Assembly: GCA_017354895.1 (NCBI GenBank)
Contig: CP071495.1
Location: 169,001-233,000 of the forward strand
DNA length: 64,000 nucleotides
From: Podospora comata
Lineage: Eukaryota > Ascomycota > Sordariomycetes > Sordariales > Podosporaceae
Direction of reading: 5' to 3'
Positions 45,860 to 57,559 of this stretch are shown one piece after another (the first letter of the stretch is position 1; each line of letters opens with the position of its first letter). The notes beneath the pieces were generated by a model. That model was not told the DNA's origin and searched no databases. It worked only from the letters and a program-made list of their open reading frames with translations. The translations under genes were made by a program, and so were the position numbers.

Positions 45860-46398
45860 ATGCACCTCCTCACGATCATCTCCCTGGTAACAGCAGCCTC
45901 AGCAGCCACCCTATCCCGATGCGAAGGGTGTCGTCTCATGCCCACCGCCAAAAACGTGCTCGAATGCAGCCGGTGCGAAAATGGACAACGGCCAATGGCG
46001 CGCATGGCCCAGCTTGAACTTGGGACGCTGCTACATCAACGCGAACGGGAATTTGATCTTTCAGCACAAGTGCGTGCTCTCACAGACAGACTCTTCTGGG
46101 GTTAATGTTTGACATGATTTGTGTAGCGGTGCATACCACCTATCCTGCCATGTGGGCAGTGCGAATGCTGCTTTTGACCTTCCCCGTGGCGATGCTTCGA
46201 TGTGGCTTCCTTGTCCTAGAATTAATGGGCAGTTGCATACGCCGTTGGCTGATTTGTGTGAGTTGATTTGGTTGTCGTTGTTCAGGTCATTGCTGACTGA
46301 GTGTGGTTTACCTAGTTGCTGATGCGAAGGTGGATAATGGGTTTCTTTACTGCCAGGGGGGGTATCCAAGGTCGAAGTCCAGGCGTTGGTTGAACTAG
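45860..46398 (+). pseudogene. Cyanovirin-N homology (CVNH) lectin gene, frame-shifted
   Basis: Three exons (45860-46069, 46127-46257, 46316-46398), defined by GTGCGT and GTGAGT donors, together hold 424 nt, one more than a multiple of three. A signal peptide (MHLLTIISLVTAASA) is followed by CEGC, NVLECSRC and, after a one-base frame change near 45980-45985, NGQWRAWPSLNLGRCYINAN and GNLIFQHN. This is the CVNH signature Cys-Asn-Gly-Trp-Ser-Leu-Asn-Leu with Gly-Asn-Leu. The second half reads GAYHLSCHVGSANAAFDLPR, MWLPCPRINGQL and LADLFADAKVDNGFLYCQ. CVNH proteins are small mannose-type lectins. A single extra base is the only defect I can see, so a sequencing error or a fresh null allele are both possible. 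Confidence 0.72.
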
Positions 46399-46775
46399 GT
46401 TGGGATGTCTTTTTTCAGAGTTGGTGGAGAGAGTACCAAGTTGTGTCCATGGGCCCCCTTGCTGGAAGATGGCGCAGCACATTCGTTCCTTCACCATCGA
46501 TCCAGGCATAGCCGACCAAGCTGGCGTAAGAACTTTTGGCATAATTTTAGTGGATATGAACGCGAGATGTTAGAGCTTCGGAGGACTCGTTGCTTTCAAC
46601 CGCTGTGACATTCTCTTGAGTCTAGAATTGTTGGGGATGCGTTGGTCGTCAACATAATGGGAAGTCGGTAGCATTTGGCTCGCGGCAAAGAACTTTGGAT
46701 GTAATCTCTCGAAACATCTTTTACTCAGCTAACTACTCCATCTTCTTGCCTCAAATCCATACCTCCATCTCCACC
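46399..46775. other. Spacer between the two CVNH copies
   Basis: 380 bp, no gene seen. It should hold the promoter of the second copy. Confidence 0.5.
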
Positions 46776-47261
46776 ATGCGTCCCTTTAACCTCACCATCT
46801 CCTTCCTCTCCCTAGGAACAGCAGCAACAGACACCTCACTTGAATCATGCCGTGACTGTCCCCTCAAGTCCAACGAAAAGAACATTCTCGAATGCGGCAG
46901 CTGCCAAATGCGAAATGGCAAATGAAACCGCGGTTCAACACTGAACCCCGGAAAATGCTACATCAATTCATGGGGATTACTCAAATTCCAGAAGGAGTTC
47001 ATATTCTCCCATCCACCCCCCCTTCCTTTCTCAAAATTCTTGTGCTAACAGAGACACCCTTATTTTGCTGATTGCAGCGAGGAATATCATCTCTTCTGTG
47101 ATATTTCTAACCCCTGGTTCAAAATCACCGCCGCCGTCACCGCCGAAACGTGGCTTCCTTGCCCCGATGACAAGGGCGGTCGGATTGCTTCGAATGTTCT
47201 CCTGCTTCAGTCAACTAGCCTTATTGATATTTTCCTCAAATTCATGGCTGACAGTGGCTAG
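46776..47261 (+). pseudogene. Second tandem CVNH gene, interrupted by an in-frame stop
   Basis: Exon 1 (46776-46996) and exon 2 (47078-47261) are paralogous to the gene 0.9 kb upstream. A signal-like N-terminus (MRPFNLTISFLSLGTAA) is followed by CRDC, KNILECGSCQMRNGK, then a TGA where Trp is expected (46923-46925), and NRGSTLNPGKCYINSWGLLKF. Exon 2 reads EEYHLFCDISNPWFK, ETWLPCPDDKGGRIASNVLL and LIDIFLKFMADSG. The stop fits a TGG-to-TGA transition. Spacing of the cysteines (C-x2-C, C-x2-C, C) is the same in both copies, so the pair arose by tandem duplication. The last CVNH motif (Gly-x-Leu-Tyr-Cys) is absent, which suggests a longer-standing decay than in the first copy. Confidence 0.68.
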
Positions 47262-47793
47262 ATCAACATGTTCATAATGTTATGGGCGTTCTCCATTGCA
47301 ACAACTTGTAGGATGAGCGTGGCGGAAAATGGGGGCTTCGGTCCGATGTCAAATAACTCAGTTGAATAAAGAGTCCATCGCTGAGATGGACCGATAGTAT
47401 GTGTGGGCCGCTATAGTTGAAGGTATTGGAAGAGATGTTGGTGCGCACACCAGATGGGCCCTGCTGATACATGTTTAGGTAGTTGAACAGCCTTATCATT
47501 ACAGTACATCGAGCTAAGCTTTCTTGGTTGATATATTTCATCAACCGACCATGACACATATTGCCCTCCCACAAATATTATCCCAGAAAAAGCTGCTAGC
47601 TAGTTGGCTAAATCATCGGGGCTGTTCCATCTCAATGGATCTGCCAAGACAGCTGTCGTGTATCAAAGCCGCAGCCTAACCTCTGGCTGAAATCGCTCTT
47701 CCTAGGGTTTGATTAGCGTCTTCAACCTGGAGCCTTTGGTGCCCTGACCCTTTGAGAGTTTGTCCGGATCATATTTGGACTTCTGAACACAGA
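47262..47793. other. Spacer between CVNH and MYND loci
   Basis: 530 bp. No gene seen. Confidence 0.5.
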
Positions 47794-49116
47794 TCATGCA
47801 GGCAGCGATGCATAACTCGGCGTCTGAAGGTGGCGCACCCGGATTGCGTGAAGCCACGGGGCATAGACTCGGAGGTCGCACCATCCATCTCCCTTCGCAA
47901 CAAAGTTGAGGCCTCTCTTCATCGACGCAGCCAAGGCCTTTGAAAGCGGAAGAAACTCTTTGTCGCCCAGTTTCAAGGCTGTCTCGACGTGACCATACCA
48001 CAGAAAGAGCTCCCGCCCAACCCCTTGGGCGACAACCTCGGCCAAGACGCGGGAACTTTCAAAAGAAGGTTTAACACCAGGTGGCCAGTTGTCCTGAAAG
48101 ATTCGGCCTGGAAGGTCCCGGCCGAGATTACAATACGCCACCGGAGGCTCTGCATTCGTCGTCGAGACGCGGTGCTTGAGGGTGGGATTCCCAGGGCGAC
48201 AAAGCTTCTTTCCAACCGAACTGAGCACGGGTGGGGTCGAGCACAACCTGTCTGGCCGAAGACAGGGTGAGACGTAGGACATTGTGGCCAGGCATCCCGC
48301 TGAACTCGAAGCGGTCTGGTGTCATGCGGCAGACGGATATGTTGATATTTTTGGGTCTGAAATGAAACTCTGTCAGGTCCATAAAGTGCTCCCAAACTTC
48401 CTCGTAGAGCTTGACGACGCGGCTGATTTGTCTGTGCTTAGGCCAGGGTTGAGCTTGGCATGTCCAGTCACAATAGAGTGTTCTGATGGTCTCGTGGCTG
48501 CAGTTGTCACCGTTCTTGATGAGACATGGAGAGCACCGCATGGTAGCGCCCTGCTTGCCGCATGCTGCGCAGCTGTCTCCCAAGAGTCCCTCAGGCAGAA
48601 GGCTGTGATCGGTTTCCGGGCCTGTTACGGGGGGCTGGTTGGGCAAAGAATCTTCCTTCCGACAGCATGTGATCCAAAGGCAGAAGTGAAGGGCCTTGGC
48701 TTTGTTGCTCATATCGTCGGGAGAAGGGGGACATTTGAGCGCCATGATCGCTACCTGCTGGAGAATCCAGAGTGGCTTCGACTCATTCACCTCGCCGTTT
48801 CCACGAGCCTCACTTCTGAGCGCCTCCCAATGCCCCATCAAGCTTCCAAAAAGGAATAACTGCGTCTCTCTGTCGGAACATGGTTTGTTTAGTATTTGCA
48901 CGGCGTATCGCGAGCCGACGTACTGGATTTTCGACCAGAACTCTTTGTATCCGACCCTCACGTAGTCGTCATATGTGGGGAGGTTTTCAAAGAAGTTGTC
49001 GACTGGGTCGCCGGTGATGTCGAGTCGCTTAATCACGTCAAGCAGAGTTTGGTCGCTGGAGATGTTGGATCGCGCAGGATGTCGTCAAGCAGATTTTGGC
49101 CGCCAGAGCTGACCAT
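47794..49116 (-). pseudogene. MYND-finger protein gene, disrupted by frameshifts
   Basis: On the minus strand, three coding stretches follow each other in different frames. They are MVSSGGQNLLDDILRD (from 49116), then DQTLLDVIKRLDITGDPVDN to about AQFGWKEALSPWE (about 49065-48195), then HRVSTTNAEPPVAYCNLGRD to the stop at 47794. No GT/AG pair explains either change, and each can be bridged by one base (about 49068 and about 48200). The middle stretch contains a MYND-like zinc finger (SCAACGKQGATMRCSPC, LYCDWTCQAQPWPKH). Fungal proteins of this kind are of unknown function. If both shifts are genuine the product is lost; the full protein would have had about 440 residues. Confidence 0.65.
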
Positions 49117-50771
49117 TTTTGCAGAAACAGGGTAGATTGAAAGGCGGATAAGTCGAAGTGATGCTGAGAAGGAGAAAGACAGGCAGCATTGTAGAGGGTT
49201 CAACTGGCAACGGGGTCTATCGAAAGAAGTTTGACGACGGGATTGAGGCAAGAAAAAGAGTATCACGGAGTCGATGGGGTAAACAAGCAGAAAATTCTTC
49301 GAAGCCAGTCTCTGCAAACTGAAAGAGAGAGCGAAGGTGCATACGGTGACCCTACCTTGATAAAAATGAAAAAAACAACCCCGCTGGATGGCTGACAAGG
49401 TCATTTCACACAGTTGAGAACAGCAAGAAAAGCGTTTATTGAAGAGGCATATCTATCAGACCTGAATCTCCTCAGGGGTCTCGTTTGAATCTCGCTCTTT
49501 TGTGGAGGATCGATTGATGTCTCCTATCATCTCTTTGAAGCCCATCGACCACCCTGTAAGGCCTCTCACCAGTTTTGAAGTGACGGCTTCAACGAGGGTC
49601 AAATCTTTGTCAGTCTAGACTTTCTCTACAATCTACACCTTTTGCGAAGCAGAGCATGTCAACTGTCAACAGGCAACGGTCATGTTATCACCCTTCCTGC
49701 CCGGATCTCATAGTAAGTTATGTCTGACACCTGACCTGACATAGACTTTGAACTGATGCTAGAAAGCTCTAGTTTATTTCACTTTTCACTTCTCAATATC
49801 GACCACTCAAGATCCCGGCGCCTGTCGTTGGACACATGATCCGAACACGCTAACAGAGATGCATGGTATTTTACTTGGGGTCTGCTAAGGCTCGCTTGGG
49901 TCACACAGCGCAACTTCCGCTTGCCCAAAACAATGACCGATGCAGCCCAGGTCCAATCACACAACACGCTTATAAACAACACCGCGCATTGCATCTCGAG
50001 TTGCGTCACGGAGCATAAGAATTCGACTTTACATCCCTGGGTACGAGAACCACAGGCGAACAACATGACGAACTCCCTCATGCAGTACCATGACCAGCCA
50101 CGCCCTCTCCCCTCGCGGGGCGATTACTGCAACGAAAACCCCATCGACTCAAGTCTTGCTTTGCGGGGATGCCATGGCGGGAATTGTCGCATTGGCTTAA
50201 TTAACCATGCCTGGCAAAGCGGCCCGGCTATGACATCGTCGCAGCAGCCACAACCGCTTCGGAACCACGTCTCCTCTGCCCGCCCTCGAGTGCCGATCGT
50301 CCAATATATCGACCGTCTGCACCCCAGGTTGAGTCATTTATCCCACACTCTCGCGAAAAGGTTTTCCCACCTCCCATTTGCTCGCATGCTGACGTCCCCT
50401 CCCGCCGCGGACCTCGTTCCTGCTTTGGACCGCCGACGAGATCTGGTGATATATTGCATCTGTGGGGCCGCGGCCATCTGACGACGATTAAATGTCGCCT
50501 CGTTCCGACTGGGCGGGTCTGGGCATCACTCCTCGGAGCCGTGTCTCTACGCCAGAATGTCGTATAAGGACGAGGAACCGGCCGGGTGAGGTGCTGTGGT
50601 GGTCTGTCGTACGGCAGGTGCTGTGAGGGAATCCGGAGAACAACTTTGTTCCTCTTTGACCATTCTCCGACTGGAGGTGTGACATCGGACGAATCACATT
50701 TTCTCCCTCGAGTTCAAGAAGCTGAGACGTCCCGAGTGCTCTGCCGGTCTTTCAGCAATCAACATCTCGCC
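49117..50771. other. 1.65-kb spacer upstream of the GH3 gene
   Basis: It contains the promoters of the MYND gene (minus) and the GH3 gene (plus). An open frame at 49921-50481 begins at TTG and shows no domain. The stretch before 50586-50771 is open but precedes the signal peptide and is read as leader. Confidence 0.6.
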
Positions 50772-53031
50772 ATGGCTCTTCAAACATTCTTCCTGCTGGC
50801 GGCAGCCATGCTGGCCAACGCAGAGACAACAGGCGAAAAGGTCTCTCGGCAAGCACCGTCTGGCGCTCAAGCATGGGCCGCCGCCCACTCCCAGGCTGCC
50901 ACCACTCTGGCCAGAATGTCACAGCAAGACAAGATCAACATGGTCACGGGCATTGGCTGGGACAGAGGGCCTTGCGTGGGAAACACAGCTGCCATCAGCT
51001 CCATCAACTATCCTCAAATCTGTCTTCAGGATGGACCATTGGGCATTCGCTTCGGCACTGGTACCACCGCCTTCACACCTGGCGTCCAAGCTGCTTCGAC
51101 ATGGGACGTTGATCTGATCCGGCAGCGCGGTGCTTACCTGGGCGCCGAAGCCAAGGGCTGCGGCATTCACATCCTTTTGGGGCCCGTCGCCGGTGCCCTG
51201 GGCAAGATTCCCCACGGCGGTCGCAACTGGGAGGGATTTGGCGCCGACCCCTACCTTGCCGGTATTGCCATGAAGGAGACCATCGAGGGTATTCAGTCAG
51301 CAGGCGTCCAGGCCAACGCCAAGCACTACATTGCAAACGAACAAGAGCTCAACCGCGAGACCATGAGCAGCAATGTGGATGACCGCACTCAGCACGAGCT
51401 CTACCTCTGGCCCTTTGCCGACGCCGTGCACGCCAACGTCGCCAGCGTCATGTGCAGTTACAACAAGCTCAATGGCACGTGGGCTTGCGAGAATGACAAG
51501 GCTCTGAATCAGATCTTGAAGAAGGAGCTCGGTTTCCAGGGCTACGTTCTCAGCGACTGGAATGCTCAGCACAGCACTGCTCTGTCTGCTAACAGCGGTC
51601 TGGACATGACTATGCCCGGTACCGATTTCAACGGCCGCAATGTCTACTGGGGCCCTCAACTGAACAACGCTGTCAACGCCGGCCAGGTTCAGAGATCCAG
51701 ACTAGACGACATGTGCAAGAGAATCTTGGCTGGCTGGTACTTGCTCGGTCAGAACCAGGGCTATCCCGCCATTAACATCAGGGCCAACGTTCAGGGCAAC
51801 CACAAGGAGAACGTACGTGCTGTTGCCAGAGACGGCATCGTCTTGCTGAAGAACGATGGAATTCTGCCGCTTTCCAAGCCGAGAAAGATTGCTGTCGTGG
51901 GCTCCCACTCCGTCAATAATCCCCAGGGAATCAACGCCTGTGTTGACAAGGGCTGCAATGTTGGCACCCTTGGCATGGGCTGGGGTTCAGGCAGCGTCAA
52001 CTACCCCTATCTCGTGTCCCCGTACGATGCTCTCCGGACTCGTGCTCAGGCCGATGGCACACAAATCAGCCTCCACAACACTGACAGCACCAACGGTGTG
52101 TCAAACGTTGTGTCTGACGCTGATGCTGTTGTTGTTGTCATCACTGCCGATTCTGGTGAAGGGTACATCACTGTCGAGGGCCACGCTGGCGACCGCAGCC
52201 ACCTTGACCCGTGGCACAATGGCAACCAACTTGTTCAGGCTGCCGCGGCTGCCAACAAGAACGTCATCGTTGTTGTGCACAGTGTTGGCCAGATCACCCT
52301 GGAGACTATCCTCAACACCAATGGAGTCCGCGCGATTGTGTGGGCTGGTCTTCCGGGCCAAGAGAATGGCAACGCTCTTGTTGATGTTCTCTACGGCTTG
52401 GTTTCGCCATCTGGAAAGCTTCCCTACACCATTGGCAAGAGGGAGTCGGACTATGGCACAGCCGTTGTTCGTGGGGATGATAACTTCAGGGAAGGCCTTT
52501 TTGTTGACTACCGTCACTTTGACAATGCCAGGATCGAGCCGCGGTATGAGTTTGGCTTTGGTCTTTGTAAGTTCCAGCGGCGGAGTTGGGTTTGATTTCA
52601 AGCTTTGCTTACCTGATAAACCAGCTTACACCAATTTCACCTTCTCCGACATCAAGATTACTTCCAATGTCAAGCCGGGGCCCGCTACTGGCCAGACCAT
52701 TCCCGGCGGACCTGCCGACCTGTGGGAGGACGTTGCGACAGTCACTGCAACCATCACTAACTCGGGTGCTGTCGAGGGCGCTGAGGTTGCCCAGCTTTAC
52801 ATCGGCCTGCCGTCCTCGGCTCCTGCCTCTCCCCCGAAGCAGCTGCGTGGATTTTCCAAGCTGAAGCTGGCCCCGGGTGCCAGTGGCACTGCCACATTCA
52901 ACCTCAGACGCAGAGATCTCAGCTATTGGGATACCCGCCTCCAGAACTGGGTCGTGCCCAGCGGCAACTTTGTCGTCAGCGTCGGCGCCAGCTCGAGAGA
53001 TATCCGCTTGACGGGCACCATCACGGCGTAG
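50772..53031 (+). CDS. Secreted GH3 beta-glucosidase
   Basis: Exons 50772-52566 and 52625-53031, joined by a 58-nt GTAAGT intron, give 733 residues. The signal peptide is MALQTFFLLAAAMLANA. The TIM-barrel domain shows GPVAGALGKIPHGGRNWEGF and KHYIANEQELNRE, with the nucleophile Asp262 in GYVLSDWNAQHS. The alpha/beta sandwich domain follows (VLLKNDGILPLSK, ITADSGEGYITVEGHAGDR). A C-terminal fibronectin-III-like domain (VATVTATITNSGAVEGAEVA) closes the protein. This is the layout of Cel3A-type enzymes that release glucose from cellobiose, which relieves product inhibition of cellulases. In related fungi such genes are cellulose-induced and glucose-repressed; I cannot prove this from the promoter. 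Confidence 0.96.
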
Positions 53032-54438
53032 GGAGGGTAGAGAACAGAAAGGCCCAAAAAGGTGCCATGACTTTCAAAAGTGTTGGCAGAGTTGCATATG
53101 TTTGGTAATGTACTTACGGCCATGCGATGGTGGATACCAAAAGAAGATTACATTCAACTATCATCAGCATGTGATGCCATGGAAAAGACGTGTGGGGGCC
53201 GCTATCAATTCAAGCTTCCCCGTAGAGCTTGGGAAGGTTTCTTGTCTTGTTTAGACTTTCGCGCCGCTCCCCCACCTTCTACTCTTGTTCCTGTCCATCG
53301 TCACTAGAGAAAGGGCAGCGGGGGTGTCGATGATGCAATCGCACAAGGGCCCGGCGCTAGGATGTTGGTCAACGTTGTGAAGTTGACTCTTGAATTAGAC
53401 TGACACATTGTTATCACGACATATGTATGCATCACAAGTGGGTGCATGATGGGGGATTGTGACAAAAAGGGTAGGTGGTCTCGATTCGAAAGTGTCCAGC
53501 AGGAATGGAAACTGAGATATCTCTCGGCTTCTCGGCACAGTTGTTCTTACCCGGTTCTGTGCCTGTTCTAGCGCTTGTGCTACAGAGTCACATGGCGGGC
53601 TGGATGGTGGCTTGCAGGTGAGGGTGGTAGTCGTGCATACTGATATCGTCGATAGTCGAGATATATTTGTTGAACTGCCCTGGCAGCTGATAACCTCACC
53701 AACAACCAAGATTATTTTTCAACGGACAGCTTTACGAAACCTTTGTCATCCAGTTATCATACCATTCGACTGACGGAGCCAGAGATCCATGATAGCCATG
53801 GCAGAAATATCCAACCAGCATCACCGGATGACATCGCGGGATTTAGCGACCGTTCACAACAATAGGTACATACAATAAGGTCCGGTTGGCTACAGCAATG
53901 CAACCTTAATTCAAGCTGAGGCTAGCAGAGGTGCTTTGCCGTGTTGTTGGTTGACCTTCCTATTACGGGAGGAGGTCTCACTACCGAGAGGATCGCCACC
54001 GAGATGCCAAGACTCAAATGCCGCCCACATATCTTGAGAGCTCCCAGATGTGGAAGTGCTTGTGGGGGATAGGGGGAATCGGATGGCGGGTGCGATTGGG
54101 GAAGGTAGCAGGATGGGAGGTGGCATCGCGTCGGTACCCTGCCTTGGCGATCCGATGAGCCTCCTACCTACCTTGGTGTGATCCGTGAACGTCGCGAGTG
54201 GATTGGCCAGGGCCTTTGATGATGCTTGGACATCTGCTTGCTTTCACGGCGGTTGGGGGATACTATCGCTGTGATATTGCGCATGAGGGCTGACCCTCGC
54301 ACCATGGTGAAGGTTGAATGGCTGACGAGTATAGAAAGGGCGTTGATCCCCGGGTCTTTTGGTGAGAGTTCCCGTTGATCTTCAGTCCCGACGTCAACAA
54401 CACCGCCGGTACCCAAATCCCCGGATACCTCAGTCACG
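53032..54438. other. 1.4-kb spacer between GH3 and LVIVD-type genes
   Basis: Both flanking genes point right. No gene is supported between them; open frames on both strands lack content. Confidence 0.6.
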
Positions 54439-55819
54439 ATGAAGACCTCCGCCACTCTCCTCATGGCCATGTCGGCCTTGGTCGCCGCCGAGCCCATGTC
54501 GGTGCTGCGCCAGAAGAAGCTCGACCTCTGGTCCGCCCAGAGCGAGGCCGGTGTCTTCGACATCAACCGCTACGCTGCCCAGGCCGCCACCTCTTGCGTC
54601 AACGGCAAGGCTGGCGAGTACCAGTGCAAGAACGTTGACCTGGTCTCGTTCTTGCGCCACCAGGACATGGGCTCCAGCACCCGCCGCGGTAACGACGTCT
54701 GGGGTATGCATTCCTCCCAAGACCGTCTTTCGTGAAAAACTGTGCTAACAACTTTCAGGATGGACCCACGCCGCCTCAGGCCGTGAGTTCGGCGCTGTTG
54801 GCCAGACTGACGGTACCGCTTTCGTCGAGATCAAGGCTGACGGCTCTCTCGTCTACCTTGGCCGTCTCCCCACCCAGACCACGTCGTCTTCGTGGCGTGA
54901 CATGAAGGTCATCGGCAACCATGTCTACATTGGTGCCGAGTCCAGCAACCACGGTCTTCAGGTCTTTGACTTGACCAAGCTCCTCACCATCACCACCCCC
55001 CGCACCTTCAGCATCACCTCCGACCTCAAGGCCCGCTTCACCGGCTTCGGCAACAGCCACAACATCGTCGCCCACGAGGAGAAGAACATGATCTACGCTG
55101 TCGGCACCGGCACTGCCGCCGGCTGCCGCGGTGGTCTCTTCATGGTCAACGTGACCAACCCCGCCGCTCCCACCTCGGCCGGCTGCATGTCGGCTGGCGG
55201 CTACGTCCACGACGCCCAGTGCGTGGTCTACAAGGGTCCCGACACCCGCTACACCAACAAGGAGATCTGCTTCAACTTCAACGAGGACACCCTCGACATT
55301 GTTGACGTGACCAACAAGCGCAGCCCAGTCACACTCTCCAGCACGGGGTACACCGGTTCCTCGTACACGCACCAGGGCTGGCTCGCCGACGCCGGCATGC
55401 GCTACCTCCTCCTCGATGACGAGCTGGATGAGCAGAACCGCAAAGGTCCTGCCGCCAACCAAAAGACCACCACCTACATTGTCGACATCTCCAGCCTGAC
55501 TGCCCCCAAGTTCACCGGCACCTACCAGAGCCCCGCCACCGCCATCGACCACAACCAGTACGTCCACAACGGCCTCAGCTACCAGGCCAACTACGGCTCT
55601 GGTCTCCGCATCGTTGATGTCCGCAGCGTTACCACCGATCCTACTGGCAAGAGCTTCAAGGAGGTTGGCTTCTTTGACTGCTACCCCGAGGATGACTCTG
55701 TTGGTGGCCGCGCCGAGTTCACCGGTACCTGGTCTGTGTACCCTTACTTCAAGAGCGGCCACATCCTTCTCAACTCGATCGAGAGGGGTATCTTCGTGCT
55801 CAAGTACACCGGCGCTTGA
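54439..55819 (+). CDS. Secreted LVIVD/choice-of-anchor-B-type beta-propeller protein
   Basis: Exons 54439-54703 and 54759-55819 encode 441 residues, with a 55-nt intron. Signal peptide: MKTSATLLMAMSALVAAEP. The body matches the choice-of-anchor B family: CKNVDLVSFLRHQDMG, DVWGWTHAASGREFGAVGQT (across the splice), WRDMKVIGNHVYIGAESSNH, GLQVFDLTKL, NSHNIVAHEEKNMIYAVG, HDAQCVVYKGPD, NEDTLDIVDVTNK and THQGWLADAGMRYLLLDDEL. Repeated LxVxDV/T strands point to a beta-propeller. The protein is soluble and extracellular, with unknown activity. Strong codon bias toward C-ending codons suggests high expression. Confidence 0.88.
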
Positions 55820-56207
55820 ACGACTGGGATGGAAATGAAGAGAGGAGGGTTGTGAGTAACGGGGAAATTTTGCTGTACATAGCTTCTGATATGAATGAAC
55901 ATGCCTCTTGATCAAACTCGCGAAATCTGACATGTTGGGACGTGCAAACGGGGTGACAGCTGATTCAGGGGCTGAGACAGTGCGCAGGATCGGTTACCAT
56001 GGCAAAGGAACACTGTGCCCATTATTATGTCATCGCCAACGTGACCAAACCCTCCTCGTCAGCAAAGTGGGCATGCATGTGTTCCCCCAGACCCCGTCGG
56101 GTGCCCCCGCGTTTTCCAACACTTACTTGTAGCCAAGACCACCCCAGACATCATCGTGCAGCTTCCCCCTTCTCAGCATCGAAACTTTGATTTCTCTACC
56201 AAACACA
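55820..56207. other. Spacer upstream of the low-complexity gene
   Basis: 390 bp, with no gene seen. It holds the 3' end of the LVIVD-type gene and the promoter of the next gene. Confidence 0.6.
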
Positions 56208-56991
56208 ATGTCAGCTCAGGACTACTACAATTCGTATCAGGGCGGTGGTGGTGGCGGCGGTCAGCAGCAACAGCAGCAGCAACAGGGTTACGGGTATAGC
56301 AACTCTGGCCAGCAGACGTACGACGGTCAGCAGCAGGGTCAGGGGTATTATCCTCCTCCTCCTCCTCCGCAGCAGCAGCAGCAGTATTACCCCCCGCCTG
56401 GGCAGCCACACCCGCAAGGGCAGTATGGACAGCAGCAGTATGGCCAACACCAGGGACAGCATGGTCAACACCAGCAACCCCCGCCCTACCACCAAAACCA
56501 AGACCCGGTAGCCCACCAAGAGCAGCAGCAGCAAGGAGGTAAAGATCGCGCCGGGCTTGGAAGTGCTCTGCTCGGCGCGGCAGCCGGCGCTTTGCTTGGG
56601 CACTCGGCCGGAGGTGGAGGCAGCGGAGGCGGATCACTGGCTACGGCCGCGGCCGGGGTTCTTGGAGGGGCGTTTGCGGGGAATAAGCTGGAGGGGGTGA
56701 TTGGGGATAAGTAAGTTCTTGTTTTGGTTTTGTTTTTTTAACGACCTGGGGAGGAGTTGCTGACTCGACTGAAATAGACTTGACAAGCCGAAGAAGGAGG
56801 AGAAGAAGGACAAGGACAAGGAGGACAAGAAGGACAAGAAGGAAAAGAAGGACAAGCACAAGGAGGGGAAGAAGGAGAAGGATAAGGAGGGGAAGAAGGA
56901 GAAGAAGGAGAAGAAGCACAAGAAGGAGAAGAAGAGTAAGAAGGGGAGTGGGTCTGATTCGGACTCGTCGGATAGCTCTGATTCTGACTGA
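56208..56991 (+). CDS. Q/G/Y-rich low-complexity protein with glycine zipper and lysine-rich tail
   Basis: Exons 56208-56710 and 56778-56991 (GTAAGT donor, 67-nt intron) give 238 residues in three parts. Residues 1-110 are built of Gln, Gly, Pro and Tyr (YNSYQGGGGGGG, GQGYYPPPPPPQQQQQYYPP) and resemble prion-like domains. Residues about 112-167 are a glycine-zipper stretch (LGSALLGAAAGALLGHSAG, AAAGVLGGAFAGNKLEG) that could insert in or pack on membranes. The rest is almost all Lys/Glu/Asp and ends in an acidic serine repeat (SDSDSSDSSDSD), a likely casein-kinase-2 target. Function unknown. Similar glycine-zipper proteins are common in fungi and often stress-linked. Confidence 0.8.
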
Positions 56992-57559
56992 GGGGGTTGG
57001 GATTGGGGTGTTGATGTCTTGTCCCTATTGAATACTTAGCATGCGTTTCTTGCACAGTTATCAGAAGTATCATGTTGCCACAATCATCAGCTCCATGTTG
57101 ACGGTCTATGATGAAACAACGGTTATGAAGTCTGCGCCAAGAATCTCCAGAGGGAATGATCCAACTCGTAGCTACCTTGGGTGTAAATGTGATGTGCAAC
57201 TTTCCCAACCCTCCAGGCACAACCACGCTGCACATACTACCTAAGAGTTACCTTGAGATTTTAATTTCAACCCAAACCTCCACAACCAACCACCAAACCC
57301 AAGTACCTCTCCCCAATTTTCTCACAAAAGTCGTCACAAAGCATGCAAGGCCAGCGCAATAGACACAACCCTCCATTCACCGCCCGCCTCCTAGCCCGTC
57401 ACCTGCCACCCCACCGGCTCACGCTCCTCCTGCGGCCGCGGTGAGGGAGTCGGCGGTCTAGAAGCAGCGAGCCACCGAGCGGGCGACCTTCCAGATCTTT
57501 GCAGCGCTCGGCATCACAGAACTCCTTGGCCAAACCGAAATCGACAGCGTACCATACAG
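56992..57559. other. Spacer upstream of the DUF7924-type relic
   Basis: 570 bp. Codon-like sequence at about 57430-57560 (for example SEPPSGRPSRSLQRSASQNS in one frame) may be a lost N-terminus of the downstream gene, but a frame and start cannot be fixed. Confidence 0.4.

Noticed and set aside
50115-50467. Three SYGGRG (CreA/CRE1-type) sites ahead of the GH3 gene
   Set aside because: The degenerate hexamer is expected several times in a 1.6-kb promoter by chance, so it is not evidence of repression by itself.
49921-50481. 186-codon plus-strand ORF
   Set aside because: It begins at TTG, shows no domain, signal peptide or splice-consistent extension and lies in a promoter region.
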